DNA from: Armatimonadota bacterium
GTDB lineage: Bacteria; Sysuimicrobiota; Sysuimicrobiia; Sysuimicrobiales; Humicultoraceae
Length of the DNA: 49,727 nucleotides
Assembly (NCBI GenBank): GCA_016869025.1
Contig: VGFA01000021.1
Coordinates: forward strand, 1-49,727
Direction: 5' to 3'
The translations under genes and the position numbers were made by a program. Every line of letters starts with the position of its first letter. Positions within the stretch are counted from its first letter, which is position 1. Below are positions 38,843-47,588 of this stretch, piece by piece. Under the pieces are notes generated by a model. That model was given only the letters and a program-made list of their open reading frames with translations, had not been told where the DNA came from and searched no databases.

Positions 38843-40642
38843 CTAGAACTGCCAAACCGCCACAACCACCGCCAGCAGCGTCACTCCCAGCAGCAACGCC
38901 AGCGGCGCGCCGACCCGCGCGTAGTCGCCGAACCGGTACCCGCCAGGAACCATGACCATCATGCTGACCGGATGACTGATTGGCGTAAGCAGGGTGACCG
39001 ACGTCGCCGCCGCGACCGTGATCATGAAGGGTGCCGGGTTGACGCCCATCTCAGTGGCGGCGCCCAGCGCAATCGGCGCCATCAGGATTGTCGTGGGGAT
39101 GGCGGGCACGAACTGCCCGACCACGAAAGTGGCCAGGCAGGTCGCCGCAAGAACCGTGAATGGCGCGTCTCCGGCCAGTGGCAGCACCGCGCCTGCGACC
39201 GCCGCCGCAGCCCCAGTTGTGTGCAGCGCGGCTCCCAGCGGCAGCAGGCTCCCAACGACGATGATCGTGGGCCAGTCTACCACCTGGGGCGCTTCGGTCA
39301 CGCTCACGCAGCCGCCGATAATCACGATGCCTGCCGCCAGTACCGCTGCCAGGCTCACCGGCACGACGCCAGTGGCCCCGGAGAGAATCACCGCTCCCAG
39401 CGCGAGCAGAGCGTACGGGACCTGCGCGGTGCGGAGCGGTGGTGACTCGTCGAGCGAGGCGAAATCCGGATCATGCTCGATGGACCGGATGCGTTCGTGC
39501 GGTCCCTGGAGCAGCAGGGCGTCGCCGTGCTGGAGGGGCAGGTCTGCCAGCCAGGCCCGGCGCGGCTGTCCCGCGCGCCACACCGCCACCACGTTGACGC
39601 CGTACCTCTGCCGGAACTCCAGCTCCTTGAGACTCTTCCCGGCCAGATCGGAGCGAGGGGCTACGACTACCTCGGCAAGGCCTACGGTGTCGGTCTCCAA
39701 CGCGCCGCGGTCGCGGGCCCATTCGGGCTCAACCGCTATAGGCCCGAGACTCCGAAGCCGTTCGATTTCCTCGGGTCGCGCCTCCACCACCAGCATGTCC
39801 CCCGGCTGCAGCAGTTCCCCTGGCGGTGGCGATGGGGTGTGTTTCCTATCCCGTTCGACCGCCAGCACGGTCATTCCAAATGACTCGCCCAACGAGGCCT
39901 GCGCGATCGTCTTTCCATCAAGAGCATCTCCGCGCTCGACCCGGATCCGGAACAGGCGCTCGGGGAGTCTGTAGGTCTCCAGCAGATCCCGGCGGGGACC
40001 CGCCGGCGGCATCGCCCCCACGGGCATCCGCGCCGGAAGGAGGCGGCGTCCCAGTGTGGCCATGAAGATGATGGAGGCCGCCAGCATCGCGATGCCGACA
40101 GGAAAGAACGAGAAGAACGAGAGCGGCGCGTGTCCCGCCTGAACGAGGAGCCCGCTGACGATGAGGTTCGAGGCCTTGCCTATGAGCGTGAGGGAACCTC
40201 CCTGACGGGCGGCAATCGCCAGGGGCATCAGCAGCCGGGACGGGCTGATCCCTGTCTGATGGCAGACGGCGAGCGCTACAGGCAGGAGTATGGCCGTGGC
40301 GCCGACGAGGTTCATGAACCCCGACAGCCCGCCGGCCACCGCCATCAAGGCAACGATGAGCGCCACCTCGCGCGAGCCCACGGCGCGGAGGAGCAGGCGT
40401 GCTGAGAGCGCCGCCACCCCGGTGCGCTCCAGGGCCGCGCTGACGATGAGGAGGCAGGCGATGGTGACCACCACCGGATCGCCGAACCCGGCGAACGCTG
40501 CGGCAGGAGAGACGACCCCGGATATGCCCAGGGCCAGGACGACCGACATGGACACGATCTCGGGCCGTGGGCGCCCCCAGGCAAAGGCCGCCAGGGCTCC
40601 GGCGAGGATGAAGAGCACGGTCCAGCCGTCGGGAGTCAGCAT
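38843..40642 (-). CDS. SLC13/DASS-type transporter with two RCK_C (TrkA-C) domains
   Basis: A 599-residue ion transporter. Membrane helices occupy about 1-200 and 405-599, with two cytosolic TrkA-C domains between (KTIAQASLGESFGMTVLAVE, and LAGKSLKELEFRQRYGVNVVAVWR). The repeated ion/anion site GKASNLIVSGLL and the late VPAIPTTILMAPI segment match SLC13-like carriers (citrate, sulfate or arsenite-type anions). RCK_C domains bind small ligands and regulate transport; c-di-AMP is one known RCK_C ligand, and this cell has a c-di-AMP receptor, but the ligand here is not known. It starts at ATG 40642. Confidence 0.9.
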   Translation of the reverse strand: MLTPDGWTVLFILAGALAAFAWGRPRPEIVSMSVVLALGISGVVSPAAAFAGFGDPVVVTIACLLIVSAALERTGVAALSARLLLRAVGSREVALIVALMAVAGGLSGFMNLVGATAILLPVALAVCHQTGISPSRLLMPLAIAARQGGSLTLIGKASNLIVSGLLVQAGHAPLSFFSFFPVGIAMLAASIIFMATLGRRLLPARMPVGAMPPAGPRRDLLETYRLPERLFRIRVERGDALDGKTIAQASLGESFGMTVLAVERDRKHTPSPPPGELLQPGDMLVVEARPEEIERLRSLGPIAVEPEWARDRGALETDTVGLAEVVVAPRSDLAGKSLKELEFRQRYGVNVVAVWRAGQPRRAWLADLPLQHGDALLLQGPHERIRSIEHDPDFASLDESPPLRTAQVPYALLALGAVILSGATGVVPVSLAAVLAAGIVIIGGCVSVTEAPQVVDWPTIIVVGSLLPLGAALHTTGAAAAVAGAVLPLAGDAPFTVLAATCLATFVVGQFVPAIPTTILMAPIALGAATEMGVNPAPFMITVAAATSVTLLTPISHPVSMMVMVPGGYRFGDYARVGAPLALLLGVTLLAVVVAVWQF

Positions 40643-40890
40643 CGCTGCTGACTGTTTCCGTTCGGGGCGGTGCGATGCCTGCCGTCATTCGCGCAATTCC
40701 GACCCAGACCTGTTAGAAACGCCCATAGGTGGCGATGGTAGTAGTAGCAACAGTAGCAGGAGGAGGAGAGGGGTATGTCGTACCGGTCGGGATACAGGTA
40801 AGTCATCCTGAACCGCACGGCCGGACCCGTGCTGTGTAGGGAACAGAGGCGACAGACAGGGCGTTAGTATTCTCGGAGGGCAGACACATC
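40643..40890. other. Intergenic region between the SLC13 carrier and HicBA
   Basis: A 248-base divergent spacer. It contains a low-complexity trinucleotide stretch (GTAGTAGTAG then GGAGGAGGAG, around 40735-40770) and a TATGTCGTACCGGTCGGGATAC block with an imperfect inverted repeat. A weak TTGCTA-17-TATGGG promoter can be read on the minus strand for the carrier. No ORF worth reporting lies here. Confidence 0.5.
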
Positions 40891-41160
40891 ATGGCGAAGC
40901 GAAGAAAGGAACTCAAGCTGACCGTGATCGTGGCAGAGTCTGCAGACGGCGGCTACGTAGGGTATGTGGAGGAATTACCGGGGTGCGCCACTCAAGGCGA
41001 GACCATGGAGGAACTCCAAGAGAACATGCGGGACCTGATTCCATCCTTCATCGAAGCACTCGTTATGGAATCCCGCGAGAAGCAGACCTGTCAGACCATT
41101 GGCAAAGTGGTCCAGCGGAAGACCTACCGTGTCCGCCCCGTGGAGCTTGTTCACGCCTAG
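40891..41160 (+). CDS. hicB: HicB-family antitoxin
   Basis: An 89-residue protein with the partial RNase H fold of HicB antitoxins: LTVIVAESADGGYVGYVEEL, PGCATQGETMEELQENMRDL, FIEALVMESREK. A DNA-binding ribbon-helix-helix tail is short or absent, the C-terminus being VVQRKTYRVRPVELVHA. HicB blocks the mRNA interferase HicA. Here antitoxin precedes toxin, the reverse of the common hicA-hicB order, though the order varies. The ribosome site is GGAGG about 12 bases upstream. Confidence 0.93.
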   Translation: MAKRRKELKLTVIVAESADGGYVGYVEELPGCATQGETMEELQENMRDLIPSFIEALVMESREKQTCQTIGKVVQRKTYRVRPVELVHA

Positions 41161-41163
41161 AAC

Positions 41164-41412
41164 ATGGGTGCCAGCGATCTCCCCGAAGCTTCTGGCCGGG
41201 AGATCGTCCGGTGCCTCTGCGAGCGTTTCGGGTTCACATACAGTAGGCGAGGCGGTCGGAACCACTTCATTCTCAGGCGGGAGGGCAGAAACCCTCCCGT
41301 TCTCGTTGTGATTCCCGACCACCGAAAGGTGAAGCGCGAGCTTCTGGCTGCAGAGCTGACACACGCTGGAATCGAGCACAAGGCGTTCGCGAAGGCGTTT
41401 CGAGGCAAGTAA
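41164..41412 (+). CDS. hicA: HicA mRNA interferase toxin
   Basis: An 82-residue dsRNA-binding-fold toxin. It has SGREIVRCLCERFGFTYSRRG, the catalytic His in RGGRNHFILRRE (near 38), VIPDHRKVKRELLAAELTHAGI and a short C-terminal helix. It should cleave mRNA during translation arrest unless bound by the HicB product. It starts 3 bases after the hicB stop and has full family length, so the pair is intact and likely functional. Confidence 0.93.
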   Translation: MGASDLPEASGREIVRCLCERFGFTYSRRGGRNHFILRREGRNPPVLVVIPDHRKVKRELLAAELTHAGIEHKAFAKAFRGK

Positions 41413-41437
41413 CCCCCCTTCCTATGATGCTAAGATC

Positions 41438-42355
41438 ATGAGCGTCACATCCGCCGGTGGACCGTCAACCCTGCGCCGACTTTCCGCCGATCTTTCCCTG
41501 CTGGCCATCGCCGCGCTCTGGGGCCTGACCTTCCCGCTGGGCAAGATAGTTCTGGAGACCCTGACGCCGTTTGCATACATGGCGGTCAGGTTCAGCTTCT
41601 CGGCGCTGGTGCTCCTCCCCTTGATGTTACGCTGCACTACGCCGTTGGCCAGGCGCGACTTGACGGCGGCGGCCCTCCTGGGCGTAGTGCTGTTCCTCGG
41701 GTTTGCCCTCCAGAAGATAGGGCTGAGAATAACCACCGCGTCGAAGGCCGGGTTCATCACCGGGCTGTCCGTGGTCATGGTGCCTGTAATCTGGGCGGTA
41801 TGGATGCGGCGGGTGCCGCACCAGCGCGTGATGCTGGGCATCGCCGCGGCCACGACGGGGCTTGCACTGCTGACCCTGAACGGAACGCTCGCGGTCAACG
41901 TTGGCGACCTGTTTGTGCTCGCGTGCGCGGTGTGCTTTGCGATGCACATCGCCATCATGGGGAGGCTGGCGCCCCGCCTGGACGCGATCACCCTAACCAC
42001 GGTGCAGGTTGTGGTGGCCGCCGTCCTGAGCGTGCTGACCGCGCTGATGGAGGGATCTCTCCCCGGGGTGGCTACCGCGAGCGCCCTTATCTGGGGCATG
42101 ATCCTGTTCATGGCTTCCACCGGCACGCTGGCGGCGCTGCTGGTGCAGGCGTGGGCCCAGCGGTTCACGACCCCTGCCCATACTGGGCTGATGTTCGCCT
42201 TCGAGCCGGTTGCCGCGGCGATCGCCGCGTTCCTCATCCTGGGCGAGGTCCTGGTGGGCCGCCAGGCGTGGGGCGCCGCGCTGATCTTCATCGGGATCGT
42301 GATCGCCGAACTCAATACGGGCCGGGCGGAGATCCCGGTGGAGGCCAGACGATGA
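41438..42355 (+). CDS. EamA/DMT-family membrane transporter
   Basis: A 305-residue drug/metabolite transporter with two EamA halves (residues 15-145 and 155-290) and ten helices. ALWGLTFPLGKIVLETLTPF opens the first half, and FAFEPVAAAIAAFLILGE ends the second. Members export amino acids or metabolites. A TATGAT hexamer 10 bases before the start may be a -10 element of a leaderless or short-leader transcript; the -35 is weak. The next gene, a Cys/Met-metabolism enzyme, starts in its stop codon (ATGA), hinting at export of a sulfur amino acid product. Confidence 0.91.
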   Translation: MSVTSAGGPSTLRRLSADLSLLAIAALWGLTFPLGKIVLETLTPFAYMAVRFSFSALVLLPLMLRCTTPLARRDLTAAALLGVVLFLGFALQKIGLRITTASKAGFITGLSVVMVPVIWAVWMRRVPHQRVMLGIAAATTGLALLTLNGTLAVNVGDLFVLACAVCFAMHIAIMGRLAPRLDAITLTTVQVVVAAVLSVLTALMEGSLPGVATASALIWGMILFMASTGTLAALLVQAWAQRFTTPAHTGLMFAFEPVAAAIAAFLILGEVLVGRQAWGAALIFIGIVIAELNTGRAEIPVEARR

Positions 42356-43527
42356 GCAAGTTCCCGGGTTTTCAGACGCGCGCGATTCACGGCGGTACGG
42401 TTCGCGATCCACTCAAGTCGGTGAGCCCGCCCATCTACCAGACCTCCACCTTCCAGTTCGACTCGATGGCCGAGGGCGCCCGGCTGGGGGCAGATGCGGG
42501 CAGCGGCTGGTACTACACGCGCTGGGGCAATCCAACTACGCGGCTCTTCGAAGAGCTGATGGCCGAACTCGAAGGCGGCGAGGACGCGCTTGCCACGGCG
42601 TCGGGCATGGGCGCTATTTCCACGGCGGTGCTGGCGGTGCTCCATCCCGGCGCGCACGTCGTCTCCCCGCGCGCGGTGTACCAGGCCACGTTCACGCTGT
42701 TCCGCGAGTTGGCGCCGGAGCGCGGCGTCGAGGTGACGTTCATTGACGCGGTTGATCCCGCGGAATACGAGCGGGCGATGCGACCCAATACGAAGCTGCT
42801 GTATATCGAGACGCCCAACAATCCCTTGATGCAGGTGACCGACATCGCGGCCATCACTGACCTGGCTCGGAAGGTCGGCGCCGCCACGATTGCCGACAAC
42901 ACCTTCGCGTCACCGTTCAATCAGACGCCGCTAGCGATGGGCGCGGACATGGTCGTGCACAGCGCGACGAAGTACCTGGGCGGTCACCATGACCTCACCG
43001 CCGGGGTGATTGTGGGAAGGCGCGAACTGATCAAGCGGGCCACGCGCCTGCTCCGGGTTCTCGGCCCGGTGCTTGATCCGTTCGCGGCGTGGCTGCTGGT
43101 GCGCGGGCTGCGGACGCTGGGTCTGCGGGTGGAACGACACAATCACAACGCGGCGCGGTTGGCCGAGTTCCTGGCAGGCCACCCGCGGGTGGAACGGGTC
43201 CACTACCCGGGGCTGCCGTCACATCCCGATTACGCCGTGGCAGTGCGGCAGATGCGCGGATTTGGCGGGATGCTCTCGTTCGAAGCACGCGGGGGGTTCG
43301 AGGCCGGCGTGCGAACGGTTGAGAATCTGCGGATCGCCAGTTTGGCGGTCAGTTTGGGCGGCCACGAGACACTGGTGACGCATCCGGCCTCCACGAGCAG
43401 CGTGGGGATTCCCCGGGAAGACCGCGAGCGGTCTGGGATAACCGACGGGCTGATCCGCGTCTCGGTCGGGCTGGAAGACGTCGAGGACCTGATCGCGGAC
43501 TTCGATCAGGCCCTGCGCTCCGTCTAG
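42352..43527 (+). CDS. Cys/Met metabolism PLP-dependent enzyme (cystathionine gamma-synthase/methionine gamma-lyase family)
   Basis: A 391-residue PLP enzyme of the Cys/Met metabolism family. It has GFQTRAIHGGTVRDPLKSV, the conserved YYTRWGNPTTRLFEELMAEL, ASGMGAISTAVLAV, ETPNNPLMQVTDI, and the PLP lysine in VVHSATKYLGGHHDLTAGVIVG (near 205; H-S-A-T-K-Y-L). The Tyr and Arg of YTR match the cystathionine gamma-synthase/lyase and methionine gamma-lyase group; substrate specificity is not readable. ATG 42352 overlaps the EamA stop as ATGA, so the two are made together. Confidence 0.92.
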   Translation: MSKFPGFQTRAIHGGTVRDPLKSVSPPIYQTSTFQFDSMAEGARLGADAGSGWYYTRWGNPTTRLFEELMAELEGGEDALATASGMGAISTAVLAVLHPGAHVVSPRAVYQATFTLFRELAPERGVEVTFIDAVDPAEYERAMRPNTKLLYIETPNNPLMQVTDIAAITDLARKVGAATIADNTFASPFNQTPLAMGADMVVHSATKYLGGHHDLTAGVIVGRRELIKRATRLLRVLGPVLDPFAAWLLVRGLRTLGLRVERHNHNAARLAEFLAGHPRVERVHYPGLPSHPDYAVAVRQMRGFGGMLSFEARGGFEAGVRTVENLRIASLAVSLGGHETLVTHPASTSSVGIPREDRERSGITDGLIRVSVGLEDVEDLIADFDQALRSV

Positions 43528-43545
43528 GCCGCGGCTCCTGCTCCC

Positions 43546-44322
43546 TCAGGCGCTCCGGGCAGGGCAAGCCGCGGCTCCGCCTCCCTGCCAGGCCAGCAGG
43601 ATCTTTGTCGCCTCTTCCAGCGACGCCGCTTCCGCATCGGGCCTTATGTGGCGATGGTTGACGTTGTCCGGGTTGGGCGTCATCGTGACGTAGAGCGTAC
43701 GCATCCCGACCCCTTGCCCGCCGCCCATGTCGGCCTCCAGCGTGTCGCCCACCATCGCGGCGCGCGCCGGCTCGACCCCCCACCGCTCGAGCACCGAGCG
43801 GAAGATCGTAGGGTCGGGTTTGGTCCTTCCGAATCCCGCAGATGACACCACGGGATCCAGGTACGGACCGAAGCCCATCCGCTCGACGATCTGCTCGATC
43901 AGCCAGTGAGAGGAGGCGTTCGAGATGCACCCCAGCCGGAGGCCGGCTCTGCTCAATCGCTCCAGCATCCCCACCGCGCCAGGGAAGGCACGGTATCCAT
44001 CCATTTCGGGCGCGAAGAACACGCGCTCGGCGGCCTCGACGAACTCGCCGTCGGTTGTCCCCAGGTTCAGTTGTGCGGCCGCCCGGTGGATCGCCTCCTG
44101 CATGGTGTGCTGGCGGCCGGTGATCGAGGTCATCTCCCACATCCAGCGGCGGGCTTCACGGATCGCGGCACCCAGCTCCGCCGGAATGCCCGACGACCGC
44201 AGCCACGCCGTCAGGTGCGCGGAGTTGTCCGCCTCGGTCGTAGAAGGGTAGATGAGCGTACCGCCGAGGTCGAAGATCACCGCGGCCAGCGAGGGATATG
44301 TCGTGTGAGTTGAGCCGGTCAT
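43546..44322 (-). CDS. HAD-superfamily hydrolase
   Basis: A 258-residue HAD-IA phosphatase. Motif I is VIFDLGGTLIYP (the nucleophile Asp at 18 is present; the general acid position is Gly, as in some family members). A helical cap covers about 30-110, motif II is GCISNAS, motif III is RTKPDPTIFRSVLE, and motif IV is MVGDTLEADMGGG. The substrate is unknown. The C-terminal tail (WQGGGAAACPARSA) lies over a direct DNA repeat shared with the region just downstream. It converges with the Cys/Met gene. Confidence 0.9.
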   Translation of the reverse strand: MTGSTHTTYPSLAAVIFDLGGTLIYPSTTEADNSAHLTAWLRSSGIPAELGAAIREARRWMWEMTSITGRQHTMQEAIHRAAAQLNLGTTDGEFVEAAERVFFAPEMDGYRAFPGAVGMLERLSRAGLRLGCISNASSHWLIEQIVERMGFGPYLDPVVSSAGFGRTKPDPTIFRSVLERWGVEPARAAMVGDTLEADMGGGQGVGMRTLYVTMTPNPDNVNHRHIRPDAEAASLEEATKILLAWQGGGAAACPARSA

Positions 44323-44349
44323 GCCGGGATCATACTACGCGCGCGGATG

Positions 44350-46071
44350 TCAGTCGAGAAAAAGCGGAACCAGCTCGAACCTCTTTACGTCCACCAGTCC
44401 GCGGTCGGTGAGCTTCAGGTCCGGGATCACCGAAAGCGACATGAACGACAGCGTCATGAAAGGATCCGCCAGGGGCACCCCGAGGCGTTGGGCCGCCGCC
44501 AACACCGCCCTCTGCCCTCTGGCGACGCCGGCGAGCGGTTGGTCCGACATGAGGCCTGCTATGGGTAGGGGCAGTGATGTGGTCTCGCCACCGTCAACGA
44601 CCACCAGCCCGCCCTGCATCTCGAGTACGCGTTCCACCGCCGCGCGCATGGCTTCGTCGGACGCGCCCAGGACGATCAGGTTGTGCGCGTCGTGGGCGAT
44701 CGTCGAGGCCAGCGCGCCGCGCTTCAACCCGAAGCCACGCACGAATCCCATGCCGACCCGGCCGCTTCCGGTGTGCCGCTCGATCACCGCCATCTTGATC
44801 AGGTCCCTGTCGGGATCGGCGACCGCCTCGCCGTTGACTATGGTGATCTCTGCCTCACCGGCTCCGGTTATCAGCTGATTCGGGACGACCTCGATCACCC
44901 GCGCGCGGCGGCTGCGCGCTGGTATGCCGAACCGGAGGCTGCTGCGCAGCACGTTGACCGAGCCGCGGAGCATCGGCAGCTTCTCAGGCCGCTGGTAGGG
45001 CAGAAGCTCGTCGTCGCGCGCCACAAGGCGGCCGTGACGGAAGACCAACCGGGGGCGCGGCGACCGGAGGTCGTCGAAGACGATCAGGTCGGCGAGCCGT
45101 CCCGGCGCAACGGCTCCGCGGTCGCGCAGCCCGAAGTGCTCGGCGGTGTTCATGCTGGCGAGCTGGAGGGCCAGGAAGGGATCGAGCCCAAGCCCGATCG
45201 CCTGCCGGACCATCGAGTCAATGTGCCCCTCCTCCAGCAGGTGCTTCGGGTTGCGATCGTCGGTCACGAAGGCGCAGCGCCAGGCGTTCCCGGGCGTAAC
45301 CAGCGGCAGCAGATCCTGGAGGTTGCGCGCGCCGGTGGCCTCGCGCAGCATGATGACCATTCCCCGCTGCATCTTCTCCCGGGCTTCGTCCACGGTCGTG
45401 CACTCGTGGTCCGAGCCGATCCCGGCCGCCGTGAGGGCGTTCAGGTCCATGCCCCTGATCCCGGGCGCGTGGCCGTCAATCGGGCGGCCGGCGGCCGAGC
45501 GGATCTTGGCCACCACTTCCTCGTTTGAGTCCAGCAGGCCCGGGGAGTTCATCATCTCCGCCAGGCCCAGCACCCACTTGTCCTGCATCAAGACCTCGAG
45601 GTCATAGGCAGAGACCTCCGCGCCCGCGCTCTCCAAGGAGCTGGCAGGCACGCAGGACGAGGCCATCAGGAACACGCTGAGCGGGTTGTACTTGGCCGCC
45701 TGCAGCATGTAACGTATGCCACTCATGCCCAGCACGTTGGCGATCTCGTGCGGATCGGCGATCACCGTGGTGGTGCCTCTCGGCACGACCGCGCGCGCGA
45801 ACTCCGGGACGCTCACCAGCGCGCTCTCGATGTGCACGTGTCCGTCAATGAACCCGGGAGCCAGGAACGATCCCCCCAGGTCGCAGACCTCGCGGGCTTG
45901 ATACGCGCCGCGGTCCGGACCAGCGGCGATCCCGGCTATCCGCTCGCCGAGTATGGCGACGTCGGACCCCACAACGGCCTGGTCGTACAGGTCTATGACG
46001 CGTGCGTTGGTCAGCAGAAGGTCGGCGGGCTCCCTGCCCCTGGCGACCTGGATGAGCCGTGCGAGGTCCAT
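44350..46071 (-). CDS. ade: Adenine deaminase
   Basis: A 573-residue Ade/AdeC-type amidohydrolase converting adenine to hypoxanthine and ammonia. It has GSFLAPGFIDGHVHIESALV (metal-site HxH, near 85), VADPHEIANVLG, DGHAPGIRGMDLNALTAAGI, SDHECTTVDEAREKMQRGM and DDRNPKHLLEEGHIDSMVR. The second half has LASTIAHDAHNLIVLGAS and VVVDGGETTSLPLPIAGLMS, all in family order. I choose ATG 46071, giving MDLARLIQVARGREPADL as in family members; a GTG at 46086 is possible. It diverges from a molybdenum hydroxylase operon, fitting purine breakdown. Confidence 0.93.
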   Translation of the reverse strand: MDLARLIQVARGREPADLLLTNARVIDLYDQAVVGSDVAILGERIAGIAAGPDRGAYQAREVCDLGGSFLAPGFIDGHVHIESALVSVPEFARAVVPRGTTTVIADPHEIANVLGMSGIRYMLQAAKYNPLSVFLMASSCVPASSLESAGAEVSAYDLEVLMQDKWVLGLAEMMNSPGLLDSNEEVVAKIRSAAGRPIDGHAPGIRGMDLNALTAAGIGSDHECTTVDEAREKMQRGMVIMLREATGARNLQDLLPLVTPGNAWRCAFVTDDRNPKHLLEEGHIDSMVRQAIGLGLDPFLALQLASMNTAEHFGLRDRGAVAPGRLADLIVFDDLRSPRPRLVFRHGRLVARDDELLPYQRPEKLPMLRGSVNVLRSSLRFGIPARSRRARVIEVVPNQLITGAGEAEITIVNGEAVADPDRDLIKMAVIERHTGSGRVGMGFVRGFGLKRGALASTIAHDAHNLIVLGASDEAMRAAVERVLEMQGGLVVVDGGETTSLPLPIAGLMSDQPLAGVARGQRAVLAAAQRLGVPLADPFMTLSFMSLSVIPDLKLTDRGLVDVKRFELVPLFLD

Positions 46072-46129
46072 TGTAGCGGGGTTCACCGGGTCGGTTCAGG
46101 GTTCCTGCGCAGCGGGCGGGTCGCCGCCT

Positions 46130-46181
46130 GCAGGCAGGAAAGGCCGGCAGGGAAGGCCGACGGGGAGGGCAGGCAGGAAAG
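46130..46181. repeat. 13-bp direct repeat in the ade-xdh divergent promoter region
   Basis: GCAGGCAGGAAAG occurs at 46130-46142 and 46169-46181, three helical turns and a bit apart (39 bp start to start), in the gap between divergent ade and the xdh operon. Between them AAGGCCG is also repeated. Such spacing suits a regulator with tandem sites, but no regulator gene is adjacent. Confidence 0.45.
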
Positions 46182-46212
46182 CGGTCCGATGCTCGTTGAA
46201 CCGTGAAAGCAG

Positions 46213-47121
46213 ATGGACATTCTGCTCCCACGCACGCTCGACGAGGCCCTCGGCTTGAAGTCGAAGCATCCCGAGGCCATTGCCTTTGCCGGCGGGACCG
46301 ACCTGATGGTCGAGCTGAACCTCGGCCGCCGCCTGCCCCGGATGGCTTTGGACATCTACCGGCTTCCCGAACTGCGGCAATGGTATATCCAGGACGGTAC
46401 GCTCTTCCTCGGCGCAGGGATGACATACAGCCGGATCATCCGGGAACTGCCCGAATTCACCGCGCTGGCTCAGGCGTCGCGTTCGGTGGGTTCGCCGCAG
46501 ATCCGCAACCGGGGCACCATCGGCGGCAATCTGGGCACCGCATCTCCGGCAGGAGACGCGCTGCCCGTGCTGGCCGCCTGCGACGCCGAGGTCGTGCTCG
46601 CCAGGGACGGCGACCGCACCAGGACGCTCCCTTGGCACCGGTTCCTGGTCGGTCCCAAGAAGACCGCGATCGAGCCCGACGAGTTGATCCTCGGCGCGCG
46701 CTGGCATGTCACGCGCGGCCCCGGCTCGTTCTCCAAGGTCGGCAGGCGCAACGCGATGGTGATCGCGATTGCTAGTCTCTGCCTGGTGCTGGACGAGGAC
46801 CGGCACGCAGTGCGGGTCGCGCTTGGGTCGGTGGGCCCCACGGTCCTCCGGGCGCCCGAGGCCGAGGCCTTCGCGGCGGACGCGCTGGCCGGGGCAGGCG
46901 CCTGGGGCGATCCGGCTGCGCACGTGCCGCCCCAGGTGCTCGAGGCCTTCGGCGAGCGCGTGGCCGCCGCGGCCAGGCCCATTGACGACATCCGTGGCAC
47001 CGCGGCCTACAGACGCCACGCCTGCGCCGTGCTCGCGCGTCGGGCACTGCGCTGGGCGCTCGAGGATCGGCTGCCAGGCCCGGGAGGCGGAGGCCCGGCA
47101 AGCAGAGGAGCGCGATGCTGA
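46213..47121 (+). CDS. Molybdenum hydroxylase FAD-binding subunit (XdhB/CoxM/PucC-like)
   Basis: A 302-residue FAD subunit of the xanthine dehydrogenase/CO dehydrogenase family. FAD motifs are FAGGTDLMVELNLGRR (near 25) and RNRGTIGGNLGTASPAGDAL (near 99), and a C-terminal CO-dehydrogenase flavoprotein domain covers about 180-290. It passes electrons from the 2Fe-2S subunit to its acceptor. The tail (PGPGGGGPASRGARC) is unconserved. The 2Fe-2S gene starts 7 bases before its stop. The ribosome site is poor. The gene order FAD, FeS, deaminase, Mo places it first in the operon. Confidence 0.92.
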   Translation: MDILLPRTLDEALGLKSKHPEAIAFAGGTDLMVELNLGRRLPRMALDIYRLPELRQWYIQDGTLFLGAGMTYSRIIRELPEFTALAQASRSVGSPQIRNRGTIGGNLGTASPAGDALPVLAACDAEVVLARDGDRTRTLPWHRFLVGPKKTAIEPDELILGARWHVTRGPGSFSKVGRRNAMVIAIASLCLVLDEDRHAVRVALGSVGPTVLRAPEAEAFAADALAGAGAWGDPAAHVPPQVLEAFGERVAAAARPIDDIRGTAAYRRHACAVLARRALRWALEDRLPGPGGGGPASRGARC

Positions 47122-47588
47122 TCCGCTTGAAGGTCAACGACGAGTGGCGAACAGCCGATGCTGGGCCTGGTGCCAGTCTGCTCCATGTGCTGCGCGAGCA
47201 ACTGGGCCTGCTCGGAACGAAGAACGGGTGCGAGCAGGGCGAGTGTGGCTCGTGCTCGGTGTGGCTGGACGGCGAACTGGTGTGCTCCTGTCTCGTGCTG
47301 GCGGCGCAGGCGCACGAGCGCGAGGTGCGCACCGTCGAGGCGCTTGCCGGTCCTGATGGTCTCCATCCGGTGCAGGAGGCGTATCTCGAAGCAGGGGCCG
47401 TGCAGTGCGGTTATTGCACGCCTGGGCTCGTCGTCGCCACAGCCGACCTGCTGGCGCGCAACCCCTCGCCCAGCGAGGCAGAGGTGCGTGAGGCGCTCTC
47501 CGGCAACCTGTGCCGGTGCACCGGCTACGTGAAGATCCTCGGCGCGGTGCATCTGGCGGCCCAGCGCCTGCGCGGGCGAACCGCATGA
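47115..47588 (+). CDS. Molybdenum hydroxylase 2Fe-2S subunit (XdhC/CoxS/PucE-like)
   Basis: A 157-residue protein with both expected clusters. The plant-type site is NGCEQGECGSCSVWLDGELV with a further Cys (VCSC, near 55), and the second cluster has QCGYCTPGLVVA and NLCRCTGYVKIL. It shuttles electrons between the molybdenum subunit and the FAD subunit. It overlaps the upstream FAD gene by 7 bases, and the deaminase gene starts in its stop (ATGA). Confidence 0.95.
   Translation: MLIRLKVNDEWRTADAGPGASLLHVLREQLGLLGTKNGCEQGECGSCSVWLDGELVCSCLVLAAQAHEREVRTVEALAGPDGLHPVQEAYLEAGAVQCGYCTPGLVVATADLLARNPSPSEAEVREALSGNLCRCTGYVKILGAVHLAAQRLRGRTA

Noticed and set aside
40735-40770. Trinucleotide-rich GTA/GGA stretch as a CRISPR or VNTR
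   Set aside because: Units are impure and very short, with no regular spacer structure; treated as low complexity.
43528-43578. Direct repeat GCCGCGGCTCC at 43528 and 43568
   Set aside because: It is short, GC-rich and partly inside the HAD gene tail; no flanking mobile element or att-like structure was found.
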